A DNA stretch of 64,000 bases. Source: Micropterix aruncella. Taxonomy: Eukaryota; Arthropoda; Insecta; Lepidoptera; Micropterigidae. Positions 47,284 through 58,087 of the stretch are shown here, in pieces (position 1 is the first letter of the stretch; each line of letters begins with the position of its first letter). The stretch lies in assembly GCA_944548615.1 (NCBI GenBank), contig OX155976.1:2804442-2868441 (forward strand). Reading direction: 5' to 3'. The notes beneath the pieces were generated by a model that saw only the letters and a list, made by a program, of their open reading frames with translations, searched no databases and was not told where the DNA came from. The position numbers were made by a program, and so were the translations under genes.

Positions 47284-47764
47284 TTATAATCATTATAAAT
47301 AGGATAGAAAACGAATTTACCGCGTGAAATTTGTAGCACCCGACGTTTCGGTGACGTTGCAGTCGCCGTTGTCCAGGGTAGACTGAAGAACCCCGAACTT
47401 TAACAGAGACGACGGTTACAAACTCTCTTCTATGTGGAACCCTCTTCTTAAAATGTTCCCGCCGCCGAACGCCGAACGCAAAGACGTAAAACAGGATACA
47501 GTGAGTGTTGTGTGCAAGACGGATTTTCAAAATTCCCGCGCTCCGAGCCCGGCCCCCCACCACCGTTATAATCTACGCAGTGGCGGAAGCGGTACGCGGC
47601 CTACCCGCAAAACAACGGATTGACAGCTCTTCAGTCTACCCTGGACAACGGCGGCTGCAACGTCACCGAAACGTCGGGTGCTACAAATTTCACGCGGTAA
47701 ATTCGTTTTCTATCCTATTTATAATGTCAAACAACCGCGATAGTCTTCGATTTTATATAATCAT
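47284..47764. mobile_element. Hairpin-shaped Penelope-like insertion, TSD TATAATCAT
   Basis: A ~95-bp minus-strand tail (47293-~47388) is joined head to head to a plus-strand copy (~47390-47755). TATAATCAT flanks both sides (47284-47292, 47756-47764). The arms share private variants (CCTGGAC, GTGCTAC) and differ at one site. The plus copy encodes GYKLSSMWNPLLKMFPPPNA-type sequence and the basic tail to 47623. Confidence 0.85.
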
Positions 47765-48400
47765 TATATTATCGAGTAAATAAATAAAAATCGAAATCAT
47801 AATAATAGTAAATAGATAGATAGATACATACTGAGTAAAATAAAAAAAAATGAAATAGGAATAAAAATAAAAATCATACTACATAGTCAAATAATTTATG
47901 GCTCTGCTTCTTAAAGGAATCTTCAGTCTGAATTGTTTTAATTCCATCTTCTAATAGGTTATATGCCCTGGGCCCAAAATACTAAAATGCCTTTAATTTT
48001 TTATTTTATTTTTTTAAATTTATTGGTCCACAAAAAAAAATACATCGTTAGCATTTAACATAGATTGTGTTGCTCCTAACTAGGCAGAGCCTGTTCTAAG
48101 GAGAAAACCAATACAAATGATTATAAACTGCATACTTCCAAAATTAAAATAATTTTTTTTAATCAAATGAAGATGAAGTGAAATTCTCAGTACACCAAAT
48201 AATATTACAACTATAAACAAGTAATATATTAAAACTAAATAATAATGTATAATAATAATAATAATAATAATATTATAAAATAGCAATAATAAATAATCAT
48301 TTATAATAATAACTAATAATATATAACAATTAGTAAAAATACGTATATAAAATATATAGAAAATAAATATATTTATTTATTTTAACATTGTGATGAATGT
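47765..48400. other. AT-rich stretch with LINE relics
   Basis: 48000-48140 carries TTTATTGGTCCACAAAAAAAA and GCTCCTAACTAGGCAGAGCC, another 3' relic of the family near 47130. 48240-48330 is AATAATAATAAT. No gene. Confidence 0.5.
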
Positions 48401-48434
48401 TTTCTTCGTCTCTCTCCTACCAAGGTTTATTAAC

Positions 48435-48809
48435 CATAATGAAGGTGATATTTTTGTTGGTTGCTGCTAATTTCCAATATGTTCTCTTTACTCATGATAT
48501 TGACCATTCTTGGAGCAAGAAAGCTATAATGACGTTGTTCAAAAGACGTTAGACGTTTCGGCACTTCAAAGTTTCCCTTATAACGACCTGATCTCTCCCT
48601 GTTTTCCGGAGAAACACAATATTCGTCTTATTGTTGTTTTTAAGATGAAGTATTGATTTGAGGCAATACAACTGCCTCAAATCAAGCGATTGTGCCTCAA
48701 CATACAGGTCGTCAGAAGGGTAACGCCTAGGCTTCCTTAACATGATTCTAATTATTGCCTTTGGACGACGTTCACTTTCTGGAGGAGGGTTTTTCCGCAA
48801 GCTCCCCAT
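48435..48809 (-). pseudogene. LINE ORF2 C-terminus, frameshifted
   Basis: Continues the reverse transcriptase at 48752-49954 after a frameshift: AIIRIMLRKPRRYPSDDLYV, LRQLYCLKSILHLKNNNKTN (to 48549), then another shift near 48600 into NFEVPKRLTSFEQRHYSFLA, which ends near 48435. The last block is the conserved LINE tail. Confidence 0.75.
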
Positions 48810-49954
48810 CTAAGTATACCGTATGTCATTACTGATTGGCATATAGCGTAATATATAGTTTTTAAATAGGGCAGGCCCAGAATATCTCGCAATTGAATAA
48901 ATATATAAATCAATTTCCTTAGTCTTTTCACTAGACACTCGGTATGTAATTCCCACCGTAGGTGTTTATCTATAATTATTCCGAGATATTTTATCTCTCC
49001 GACTGGTCCGATTGGCTGACAACGACACGTGGCATCTCTCTTGCAGTCGTGAATGATAAGATGATGGTGATCATCCGGCTGGCCTCTTACATCGATGCTA
49101 AATGGGATGTATTTTGTTTTGCAAACATTTAACGTAAGTAGGTTTAGGTCTAACCAGGTTTTAATTGAAGCCATCGCGATGTTAGTACTATTATATACCT
49201 TTTCCCAACTAGAACCGGAAATTACTAACACCGTGTCATCAGCATACGCTATTGTTCTACCAAAACCAAGCTCGCAAAGCGGATTTATGTACATAGTGAA
49301 CAGTATTGGTCCGAGCACGCTACCTTGAGGAACGCCAAATGTTAGTGGTAGGGATACACTTCGAACACCGTTGAAGTTAACAGTTTGTGTTCTGTTTTTT
49401 AAATAATCGGAAAACCAATTCAATGCGAGGCCATTGATACCATAATCCTTTAATCTTTTACAAAGTATTTTATGGGATATAGTATCAAAAGCCTTCGCTA
49501 GATCTAAAAATACCGCAATGCATTTCTTTTTCGAATCCAATGCATTCGTCATGCTTTTAGTAATCTCAAGGATAGCCTCACTCGTACCGACACCGTTCCG
49601 AAAGCCGAATTGATTTTTAGATAGAAGATCCATTTTATCTAAGTGGCTAGTTAGTCTTTCCTTTACCACTTTTTCAATTATTTTGCTCATATTATTAAGC
49701 AGTGAGATAGGCCTATAGTTTGCAATATCTGTGACATCATCTTTTTTATATATTGGTACTATATTGGCATGCTTAAAATGATTTGGGAAGATCCCCGTCT
49801 TAAAGCTTTTGTTTATTATGTATTCAAGTGGAATGGCAAGGTTATTTCTATAGGTTTTTATAATATCTGCTTTGATATCATCAGGATCGTTTGAGTTGTT
49901 GTTTTTCAGTGTCGATATTATTTTGATAATTTCCGTCTGTGTTGTTGGTCTCAA
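48752..49954 (-). CDS. Non-LTR retrotransposon reverse transcriptase
   Basis: A 400-residue open frame with the full RT core in order: IVPIYKKDDVTDIANYRPIS near residue 65, a QFGFR motif, FLDLAKAFDTISH (motif A), FGVPQGSVLGPILF (motif B), AYADDTVL (motif C, catalytic Asp pair intact), then the thumb with EIKYLGIIIDKHLRWELH and SVMTYGILRWG. It copies element RNA into DNA at a nicked target. The upstream in-frame stop (TAG) and a frameshift separate it from the endonuclease part, and the C-terminus is shifted, so the element as a whole is dead. Jockey/CR1 group; clade unresolved. Best-preserved LINE in the window. Confidence 0.93.
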   Translation of the reverse strand: MRPTTQTEIIKIISTLKNNNSNDPDDIKADIIKTYRNNLAIPLEYIINKSFKTGIFPNHFKHANIVPIYKKDDVTDIANYRPISLLNNMSKIIEKVVKERLTSHLDKMDLLSKNQFGFRNGVGTSEAILEITKSMTNALDSKKKCIAVFLDLAKAFDTISHKILCKRLKDYGINGLALNWFSDYLKNRTQTVNFNGVRSVSLPLTFGVPQGSVLGPILFTMYINPLCELGFGRTIAYADDTVLVISGSSWEKVYNSTNIAMASIKTWLDLNLLTLNVCKTKYIPFSIDVRGQPDDHHHLIIHDCKRDATCRCQPIGPVGEIKYLGIIIDKHLRWELHTECLVKRLRKLIYIFIQLRDILGLPYLKTIYYAICQSVMTYGILRWGACGKTLLQKVNVVQRQ

Positions 49955-50048
49955 GTAGAATGACTAGGACATACTGCCATTGGCATCGATCCTGTCCGCT
50001 AGCTCTTCTTTCGTTCGTTCGTTCGTAATGTTATTTTTTTGGAGATTT

Positions 50049-51112
50049 TTATTTGCTAAGACAGCCTATGCTATTAAAATATTCATTAATATGATTCACG
50101 ACTTTTTCAGGGTCTTGCTCAACTGTGGTTATCTCTCCCATTATATTTAACTCTGAGATTGTTTTATATTTTGTATTATTGAAAGCAATATCTTTGACTG
50201 CGTTCCATATTTTTTTTGAATCATGTTTGACCTCTTCTATTTTTTTTCTATAAAAGTTTGTTTCCGTGTTTTTTATTATTAATTGACATAGGTTTTTATA
50301 TTTAATATAATACTCTTTTAATACATCATCCTCGGCATTTTTTAGTACAGCTTTGTGAATTTTATCCCTATTACGAATACATCGAACCAATCCATCGGTA
50401 ATCCATTCCTTGAGACGTAGCTTTTTATGTGGGATGGGTTTTTGGGTCACTGTGGTGCACTTTTCGATGTACCTTTTAAATATTGATATTAAGTTTTCGG
50501 CTGCCTTTTCCACGTCGTCTTCCTTTAATACCGGGTCCCATAATTCATTGCGCATAAAAAGTGTTAGTTTTTTAAAGTCAATTTGTTTTCTCCTAATAAT
50601 TTGTGTTTTTTTCCTTTTGTGGATAGAGTAGTTAATTCCAAAAATGATGGCACTTTCACTAATGGCCGTATTGTATACAGCCGAGATATGTTGCAATTTA
50701 CTTTTCACTAGCAGATGGTCCAAACAACTACTACAAGACATTGTGATTCGTGTTGGTTGACTATTTATCACTTTTATATTAGATTCTGCCAACATTGTGT
50801 GATAATCGTTTATTTTTTGGTTGTAGCTTTTACCTATATCGATGTTCATATCTCCTACTATAAAAATATTCTTATATTTTTTATGTTCGTGGAGGGTATG
50901 TGACAGAGAATCTATAAAAGGACTGATATCCGTAGCAGATGGCGTTCTGTAAATTGAAATTATGTTAATATCATCATTGATTATTACACTTATACAGTTA
51001 CTACTTTCCAATTTAATTTCAACAGTTTTATGTTTTAACATATTATTAACGTATAATACCACACCATCATTTTGTCGTTTATTAAGTTTTGTATGGTACA
51101 TATTTGGCATTT
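50049..51112 (-). CDS. LINE endonuclease (partial) and linker
   Basis: A 353-residue frame, upstream half of the same LINE. It reads the second part of an APE-type endonuclease: DGVVLYVNNMLKHK, INIISIYRTPSATD, FIVGDMNID (the catalytic GDxN motif) and SSCLDHLLVK (the D-H pair). It then passes through a helical linker (RLKEWITDGLVRCIRNRDKI) toward the RT. The endonuclease N-terminus with its first catalytic Asn and Glu is absent: this is a 5' truncation near 51112. It lies 94 bp and one frameshift from the RT frame. Confidence 0.88.
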
Positions 51113-52077
51113 ATAACGTTTAGATTAATTATAGCAGGGTGTAAACTTGAAAGTGGTCTTGGTAATGTTAGCAATGACCGTTTGATAATCGATTTCATAA
51201 TATACTTCAATAATAATCGTTGAAAAGAGAATATTTTAGGAAAAAATAAAAATAGTCGATAATCAAATAAAAGTAATTGCAGAGTTAATAAAATGATCGT
51301 GATAGTCAAATTAAAAATTATATAATAGTCAAATAAAAAGATAATCGAGAAATAATGGTAATAGTCAATTGATAAAACGATCATAATTTATTTTATATGA
51401 CAATGATAAAAGTAATTCAATTGCTTTACGCCAAATAATTGTAATTGTTTAACTGGGTAGATGGAGTAATATTCGTGGCAATCCTGAGAAAACACATAGG
51501 AAACCAAGCAAATAAAATAGCACACACTCGTACTTTTACGGGAAAACCTTGGCATTTTAGGGACCAAAAGACAGTAAAATAAAAATATATTTAAAATTTG
51601 GGATATAAAAATAATTGTAATAATAATAATTGTAATTTAAATAAAATATTTAATATTAATATATAGCCGAAAGTACTAAAAATAACTATTAAAGCAAAAA
51701 TATTAAAATTAAATATGTTTCCATTTTGTAAATAAGATAATTTATTGAAAATAAGATAATTCGTATTACATAAAATATAATAGTAATATAATATCATGAA
51801 TAACAGTACTTAAGAATATTTATTCATATTTTACAAAATCTGGATGAAAGAATATGAATTAATATAAATGATGTTGCCATATATATAGTCATATATCGGG
51901 TGTTTATGTAAATCTTTGTAAGTAAAAATACATATATAGGGTGTAGTAAAATTATCTATTATGTAAAGTAATTTGATTAGAGTAAATATAAAAAGCGGAT
52001 ATTTCGCGTAACAGAATCGTAGTAGAGAGTGGTTGGAAGGAACTTGTGTAAAAATTACTGTAAAAATGGATTTTACT
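51113..52077. other. AT-rich gene-free stretch
   Basis: Runs of AATAATCG and AAATAAAA type sequence, probably relics. ORFs here are Leu/Ile/Phe/Tyr-rich products of AT composition. Confidence 0.5.
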
Positions 52078-52285
52078 AATACTTGTACATTTGTAAGCAA
52101 TCAAGCAATCAAGCAAACTTGATTGTAATATTAGAGTCCTGTCCACCCTAGAACGGACTAGTCCCATTTGGGTGACAGAATCAAATAAGCAAAAGGTTAA
52201 GGTTTTTCCATTCGGTTCCTGTTATTGTTGTAAGCAAATAGATGTTTTATAGTAATTAATTCTTAAATAAATAAATAAATATTTT
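52078..52285 (+). repeat. ~215-bp dispersed repeat with TAAA tail, copy 2
   Basis: Contains TTGTAAGCAATCAAGCAATC, CCACCCTAGAACGGACTAGT, AGCAAAAGGTTAAGG and a TAAATAAATAAATA tail. Confidence 0.75.
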
Positions 52286-52752
52286 TTTTTAACATTTATC
52301 TATAAAGTATATGTCTTTATGTGTGTATGTGTATATCTATGTATATATTTACATGTCATATTATTACGTACTATTATATTTATCATCTTAAATATAATAT
52401 AATAATTTGTTACTTGCTTTGTACATCATTAAAAATAACGTAAATTACGTAAACCACTATAAATTCTTTTACATTAAGCCTACCTTAGTGCAGGCGAGGC
52501 CTATTTAGGATGGCTTTGCAACCAAAGTATGTGTAACTTTATAGATTAAACAAAGAATTTTGAATTTGAATTATTGAATATTGTGTGTATAAAATTATTG
52601 AATATTGTGTGTAATTTTCATCATGAAAAATGGATGGTAAAATAAAATAAATGCCTGTATCGTCATTAAAATTATTTGCTTTAGTTATGCCTCTGTCCAA
52701 GATAAAGATGTAGGATGTCATATATACTTAACTATTTCTTTTCTTTTATTAG
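52286..52752. other. Gene-free stretch before the first recognised channel exon
   Basis: AT-rich, probably intron of the channel gene. 52565-52620 has a short duplicated TTATTGAATATTGTGTGTA unit. A LINE relic block (TACCTTAGTGCAGGCGAGGCC) lies near 52482. Confidence 0.5.
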
Positions 52753-52897
52753 ATCTAGCCTTACATTTCAAGAGCTTCTGCCTGACGATCCGAAGATGTA
52801 CGACAAAATGAGGCCTCCTAAAAAAGATGATCAGCCGACTGTGGTCTATTTCCATGTCACAGTCATGGGGTTGGACTCTATCGATGAAAGCTCTATG
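52753..52897 (+). CDS. pHCl-1: Ligand-gated chloride channel (pHCl-1-like), exon a
   Basis: Internal exon encoding the N-terminal extracellular domain of a Cys-loop anion channel: FQELLPDDPKMYDKMRPPKK, then VVYFHVTVMGLDSIDES. The acceptor (TTCTTTTATTAG) ends at 52752 and the donor GTAAGT starts at 52898; one base completes a split codon and the exon ends in phase 0. The PPKK...VYFHVTV-GLDSI pattern is closest, from memory, to insect pH-sensitive chloride channel 1; GluCl, HisCl or a GABA-type subunit are less likely. The upstream exon with the signal peptide is not recognised. An ATG at 52715 is intronic. Confidence 0.85.
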
Positions 52898-53734
52898 GTA
52901 AGTCATTAAGGGTTATAACAAATATTGGGTCCTTATCATCATCATCATGATCATCATTTATTCATTCCATAAAAGCATTTCACAATACTGAGGTACATGT
53001 CAAATTATACAATCATAATTTACCGGATGATAGAACCGCTTTGATTAATTAAAAGAAGAAAAAAAATAATTGTAATCAGAGGTGATTACTTAAAAATATT
53101 CAAATTTACGAAATAATCAATAATCAAATAATCAATAATAATCAATACAGTGAAAAAGAGAAATTCTGAAACATGCGTAATTAAAAACAATGTCAATAAA
53201 ATCTAAAACTTAGTGCGAAAGTATAGTCATAATATGGTTATTTATTGTGGACGCAATATCATAAAAGTCGTCCAGTTTGTAAAGGGCATGTTTGACTAAC
53301 TGATTTTTCAAGCAGATTTTATATGCTGCCATATCAAGTCTTCTCGTCGATGACGGCAAAGCATTGAACAATGCTGAAGTCTTATCTATGAAGTCGCTGT
53401 TCTATAAAAGAAATTTAAGGCCAAAAAGCTGTGTTTGAAAAATATTTATTTAATTCATTAAAATATTGATCCCTATTGTATAATTAATATATACAGATTT
53501 GTCATTTAAATTGGAGTTGCTTAATTCCTCTGCTGTAGATCTCTCGTGGACAGGAACCAGTGAATTCTTTAAAGGCGTTTTTTACCGACTCTTCAAAGTT
53601 GATATTTTTCCTTGTAAAAAGTTATGTAAAATCTGAAAAAAGGTCCATACATATTAAATAACATGACGCGTAACGGTCGTTGGCGTGACCTAATGTTATT
53701 TCATTACGTCGCGACTTTGGGATCTCGCTTCTAA
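52898..53734. other. Channel intron, left part, with LINE relic
   Basis: Intron sequence. The minus strand at 53210-53400 reads FIDKTSALFNALPSST and NQLVKHALYKLDDFYDIAS, a LINE C-terminal tail with its stop at 53210; its 3' side extends to the ATCATCATC repeat near 52937. Remainder AT-rich. Confidence 0.6.
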
Positions 53735-53974
53735 AGGTGGGTATCCATTAGATTCGCGCATCAACTCTGTGTGCAACTGCTATATTAGTGGATACGTTCG
53801 CCCTACTGGAGCGTGCAACGTTGCACGCTCCGCAGCAAGCGCTCTCCCACGCGGTGGCGGTAAATGCTGCGAACACAAGCGGTGCGCAGTGTGCGTGGAC
53901 GCGAGCAAAGTAAGACGTTGGTGAGTACGTCTCGCGCATCACGTTTGGCGTTTAGTAAACGCGAATCTATTATT

Positions 53975-54077
53975 ATGGAGTGGGCCGCGGAGAAAATTCT
54001 AGGCTCTCATCGAGAAGTACCGAAATTGTACAGTGCTGTGTGATCCGAAGGATGAGAAATTTAAAGATTATTTTTAG
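53975..54077 (+). pseudogene. MADF-domain relic of a Harbinger accessory protein
   Basis: ATG at 53975 reads MEWAAEKIL, then after a frameshift LIEKYRNCTVLCDPKDEKFK to a stop at 54077. This is the start of a MADF (Adf-1-like) DNA-binding domain: W-x3-I-x2-LI-x3-Y, then LWDP-like. Harbinger elements carry a second ORF of this Myb/SANT/MADF type. Truncated and shifted. Confidence 0.7.
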
Positions 54078-54195
54078 CGACGACATGTTTTATTTTATTA
54101 TTATTAAGGAAACTTACAGCTGTTACAATAAATTTGGTACAAAATTATTAAATTAAAAAAATAAAGCTAATTACATGTTTCCACTTAAACATTTA

Positions 54196-55600
54196 GTTTA
54201 AGTGGAAACAGCTAGTTTAAAATCCTGGCTGTCCTTAGCCAAACCAGCTGACCCCTCGACTCTCTTCAGGTCCAAACAAAATTTTGGGCTAGCGCTTAAA
54301 CTGCCCTCTCTGCTCTACGCCAACTCCAGAATAACCAAAAATTCGATTCTGTGCAATTCCAAAGATCCGGCAATATCGAAGCACGTAATAAGTGGCCGTA
54401 GTGATTCAAATGATCTACAAGCCCGCGTAGACTTCCACAAAAAGTTCCTTACTGGAATCAGCCAGAATGGCACTGGTCTGGGGTATGGCAGTACAACCAC
54501 GAGCGACGTGGACTTGAAGAAGTCTTTTTAGCGGGGAGATTACGACAGCAAGAGTATGGCTCATGCTATTGGCCTTCAATGCCAGAATGATTGGACAACA
54601 ATTGGGGACTTTTGCATTCCGCCTCCAATGCACTGGAAGGTAATGCTCTATGACTGGACGCCAGAGATGCTGAAATTTTATTTGAATGCCTTTCAGCATA
54701 CACTTCCAGACCCCAGTAACCTCGCTCGTTGGAGCTTTGCCGAGGATAGTTCTTGTCCCCTCTGTAGCAATACCCCTTGCACAGCTAGACACATTCTAGC
54801 TGGCTGCAAGGTGGCCTTAGATCAAGGACGGTACACTTACCGCCATGACAAAGTTCTCGCTGTTATTCGCGAGGTAATTAGTCTCTCAGTGGCTCGTGCC
54901 AACAAGGGTTTGACAGTATCCTCCAAACCCCCAATACAGTTTGTGCGGGATGGCTCTAAAGGCAAAAAATATTTAACTACAAAACCTTTCTCAATAATCG
55001 AGAAAGCTACAGATTGGATTCTGGAGGTTGATTCGGTCTCTAAGCAGTATAAATTCCCTGAAAGTCTCGGATGCACAGCCCTCCGTCCAGATATAACTCT
55101 TTACTCTCTATCTCGGAAGGTGGCTCTTATTGTAGAATTAACTGTTCCATGGGAATCAAATATCCCAAAAGACCACGAGTACAAATTAAATAAATACCAT
55201 GATCTCGCAAATGCCGTAACCCGGAACGGCTTCACTGTTCACCTTCACGCGGTGGAAGTTGGCGCTCGTGGCCTGCCAGCTAAATCTCTATTTCTCCTCT
55301 TTAAAGATCTTGGCCTTTCCAGAAAAATAATCAACTCTTTCTTAGAAGAAATATCTAAAACTGCGATTTGCGCATCTCAAATTCTATGGCTTCGAAGGGG
55401 GAGTGAATGGGTGGCAAGGTGAACGCTCACATGTGGCAAGACAGCTGTCCTAAACCTACCACAGCCGGTTCGTAAGTCCGGAATCCACTGCTCACCCCCC
55501 AGAAGTGTAAAAAATTGTATTATGATGGGCCCGACTCCGGTCGGTGAATTCCATGGCAGCTCCGTTTGTATTTATTATTTAAACACAACAATATCATATT
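54196..55600 (+). mobile_element. RLE-type non-LTR retrotransposon, 3' part
   Basis: A single frame runs from 54202 to 55422 with one in-frame TAG at 54529-54531. It encodes a C-terminal region with a CCHC knuckle (CPLCSNTPCTARHILAGC from 54754, C-x2-C-x8-H-x4-C) and a restriction-enzyme-like endonuclease: PD at 55087-55092, then E at 55135 in VELTVPWE, followed by KYHDLANA and EVGARGLPAKSL. The RT is missing (5' truncation). R2/HERO-like elements have this layout. A GC-rich 3' UTR follows to ~55600. Confidence 0.88.
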
Positions 55601-55606
55601 TTTTTT

Positions 55607-56410
55607 GAAGAATAAACACACATAGGGAGAGGTGGGAACTGGGAAGAAAGGAGTCATAATAAGTAAATGAAATTTTATGTAAATACACGTTCCATAATAT
55701 AGTCATTCATATTATTTAAAGATATTCTTGAATAAATAATATTTATAATATATTATATATTGCGATTACAATGATAAATCAATACCGCCATTAATAATTG
55801 CTTTCGAGCGAATGATGACGTATTGAATAGGTCAATATCGCCGAGCTGCGTATTACAAATTTTACATACCCTATACATGAAAAAGTTTTGTGCATAATTA
55901 GTACTAACCTGCGGAATGTGGAATAACTCCTTTTGGCGAGTGAGTCGCGATGGTACACGGAAAGATACCGTTCCAAGAAGATCAGAACAATCAATGTAAC
56001 TTGCCAATAGTTTATGAAAAAACACCACGTCTCCGCATTTTCTTCTTGATTGTGAGGATTGAAGCCCATGAAAGGTAGCTGCTTCGTTGTAATTGGGAAA
56101 GGACAAGAAGGAGCGATAATTCAAATGTTTCAGGAACACATTTTAAATACGTTTAATTCTCTTTACGTGAACATTATAGCTAGGAGACCATATTTGAGAA
56201 GCATATTCGAGGTGACTGCAGACGAAAGCGTAGTACAAGAGTAACAGAGAATGTTTAACTGCGAAATGTTTTGAAGTTCGAAGTACGAATCCCAACTTAC
56301 TATATGCTTTTTTCGTGTTATCTATGTGGGAGTTATATAATAACTTACTATCTAAAAGAACACATAGATCCCCGGATTGCATTTTTCTTGGTTATCGAGA
56401 AACCATTGAC
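55607..56410 (-). mobile_element. LINE 3' end inside the Harbinger element
   Basis: The minus strand encodes RT C-terminal sequence in two frames: VLLDSKLLYNSHIDNTKKAY, LEYASQIWSP (56143-56382), then SFPNYNEAATFHGLQ, FRVPSRLTRQKELFHIPQVS (55753-56139) to the stop. The 3' UTR has ACATAATAAGTAAATAAA-like sequence shared with 6893-6960. Confidence 0.8.
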
Positions 56411-56877
56411 GTTCGCTCAAAGTTAAAAAAAAAACTACGGAGCACTTGTTGCTCATGAGATGATGCTCGCACCGAATCCATTTGAGCAGTTACGGATGCG
56501 CGGAGCAGAGTTGATGCGCGAACCTAATGGTTTCCCACCTTAAGATGACGGCGTGTATACGTACGGTTATAGTCAGACACATGAATCATGTCGAAACCAC
56601 AGAATACTGTTATTTCCGTATTAACCATAAGGAAAATATTGATACATATAATCGAGTAATGAAGTTTCAAGAAGGAAACCCCTTTTTTTCAACACAATTA
56701 TGATTGAAACATCGTTATTTATGTGCGAGTATATATGAGTATATAAAAATGGTTGTTGGTATATCTGTCCGACCTTAATAGACTTCGAAACCGTTTGACT
56801 GATAACCGTGAAAGTTAGCGCATATATGTATTTTTCTATGGATAATGTTTTTATAATATCCGCTTTGTTGTAACTTA

Positions 56878-56897
56878 CCACTAGATGGCGCCGCAGG
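56878..56897 (+). promoter_or_regulatory. CTCF-like motif, intron copy 1
   Basis: CCACTAGATGGCGCCGCAGG differs from the classical CTCF core (CCASYAGRKGGC) at one place. It sits in a tandem repeated unit; binding is not shown. Confidence 0.3.
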
Positions 56898-56999
56898 ACA
56901 TCAACTTCTATACCGCTCAACCGACCACCATAAATATTGGTATACATAGACAGTTTAGCCTGAATAAAATTTTCGCGCTATTAATTGTATTTTAACTCG

Positions 57000-57018
57000 C
57001 CACCAGATGGCGTTGCAG
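57000..57018 (+). promoter_or_regulatory. CTCF-like motif, intron copy 2
   Basis: CCACCAGATGGCGTTGCAG, the same position in the second tandem unit. Confidence 0.3.
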
Positions 57019-57273
57019 CACATCCACTTCTAAACTGCTCAACCGATCACCAAGAAAATTGGTATACATAGGCATTTTTCTACGTAGACCATATCGCCAT
57101 CCCACTAATGAACTTTATAAGGAAGCTAAAGTCCTTAATTGTAAGCAACTTTTTCTATAAACTTCCCTCTTAAAGCTATTTTTGGAAAATAACTCAAATT
57201 TAGGAATAATTCAGAACCGAAGACCAACGAGACAAGTTTAAGAAAATAGCTTAATAATACCCATAATGAAAAC

Positions 57274-57396
57274 ATGATCTTTGGACAAAGACATTACTCT
57301 TTCATTACGCCGAGATTTTACAATCTGATCAATATGGAAATAAAAATGAATTTGACATTCAGGGAATTCAAAAATAAATTAAAGAAATGGTTATAG
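57274..57396 (+). pseudogene. LINE C-terminal tail
   Basis: Reads GQRHYSFITPRFYNLINMEI, then LTFREFKNKLKKWL and stop, the last block of a LINE polyprotein, followed by an AT-rich 3' UTR to ~57650. Fragment only. Confidence 0.65.
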
Positions 57397-57850
57397 AATC
57401 ATGACAGACTAACCATATATCAAATGTTAGAAATAATAATTGAATAAAACTTAGGTGCTCAAATTATTAACATATTTTTAAACATGTATGTTGAGTATAT
57501 TTTGACATTGAACTAACTACCAAAAATTATTTGACTTTGTTTGACATATATATATATATATATTATTGTTGACGATATATTATTTTGACAATTCATTGTA
57601 CTTTTTTTTTGACTAGTTATAATATATTAAATTCTATATTACTTAAAATATTAAATATTAATGACTGTTGCTTTCTTTTCTCATACATGAGTTTATTTAT
57701 ATTATTTAATCGAATTTTATATTATATTTATGGCCGATTATATAATGAAATTGCATTTCATCATTATCTTTAAATATTTATTATTATTATTATTACTATA
57801 TTTTTTATTGAAGACCACATTTTAGGGCAATTTAGTGTTATTAGCTTTTT

Positions 57851-58035
57851 ACTAAAACTTGTACATAATTGATTATAATATTAGAATCCTGTCTACCCTA
57901 GAACGGGCTAGTCTAGTTGGTTGACAGAGTGAAATAAGCAAAAGGTTAAGGTTTTGCCATTCAGTTCCTGTTATTTTTATAAGCAAATCAATGTTTTAGA
58001 GTAATTATTTTCTTAAATAAATAAATAAATAAAAA
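57851..58035 (+). repeat. ~215-bp dispersed repeat with TAAA tail, copy 3
   Basis: ACTAAAACTTGTACA start with a ~30-bp deletion relative to the other copies, CTACCCTAGAACGGGCTAGT, AGCAAAAGGTTAAGGTTTTG and a TAAATAAATAAATAAA tail. Confidence 0.75.
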
Positions 58036-58087
58036 TAAAAATTTCAGCACGCATAATATTTTCGCGATGTTCACTTGTTGTAACTCG

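Larger units (their letters stand above)
53732..56543. mobile_element. PIF/Harbinger-type DNA transposon with nested insertions
   Basis: Terminal inverted repeats at 53735-53769 and 56506-56540 match at 32 of 35 positions (both start AGGTGGG). TAA flanks both sides (53732-53734, 56541-56543), the TWA duplication of Harbinger elements. Inside lie a MADF-like relic, a 24-bp perfect palindrome (53808-53831), an RLE-type retrotransposon tail and an inverted LINE. No DDE transposase part is left. Confidence 0.85.
56544..57270. repeat. Tandem ~120-bp units with TAGATGGCG motif, in channel intron
   Basis: Two units (about 56825-56945 and 56965-57085) share AACT(T/C)(A/G)CCACTAGATGGCG-type sequence, CTGCTCAACCGA and ATTGGTATACATAG. 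A third, shortened relative lies at 58060-58170. 57085-57170 resembles the tail of family D. No gene. Confidence 0.65.

Noticed and set aside
52715..52752. ATG upstream of channel exon a as a start codon
   Set aside because: The sequence from 52715 to 52752 is a pyrimidine-rich acceptor region; the exon begins at 52753.
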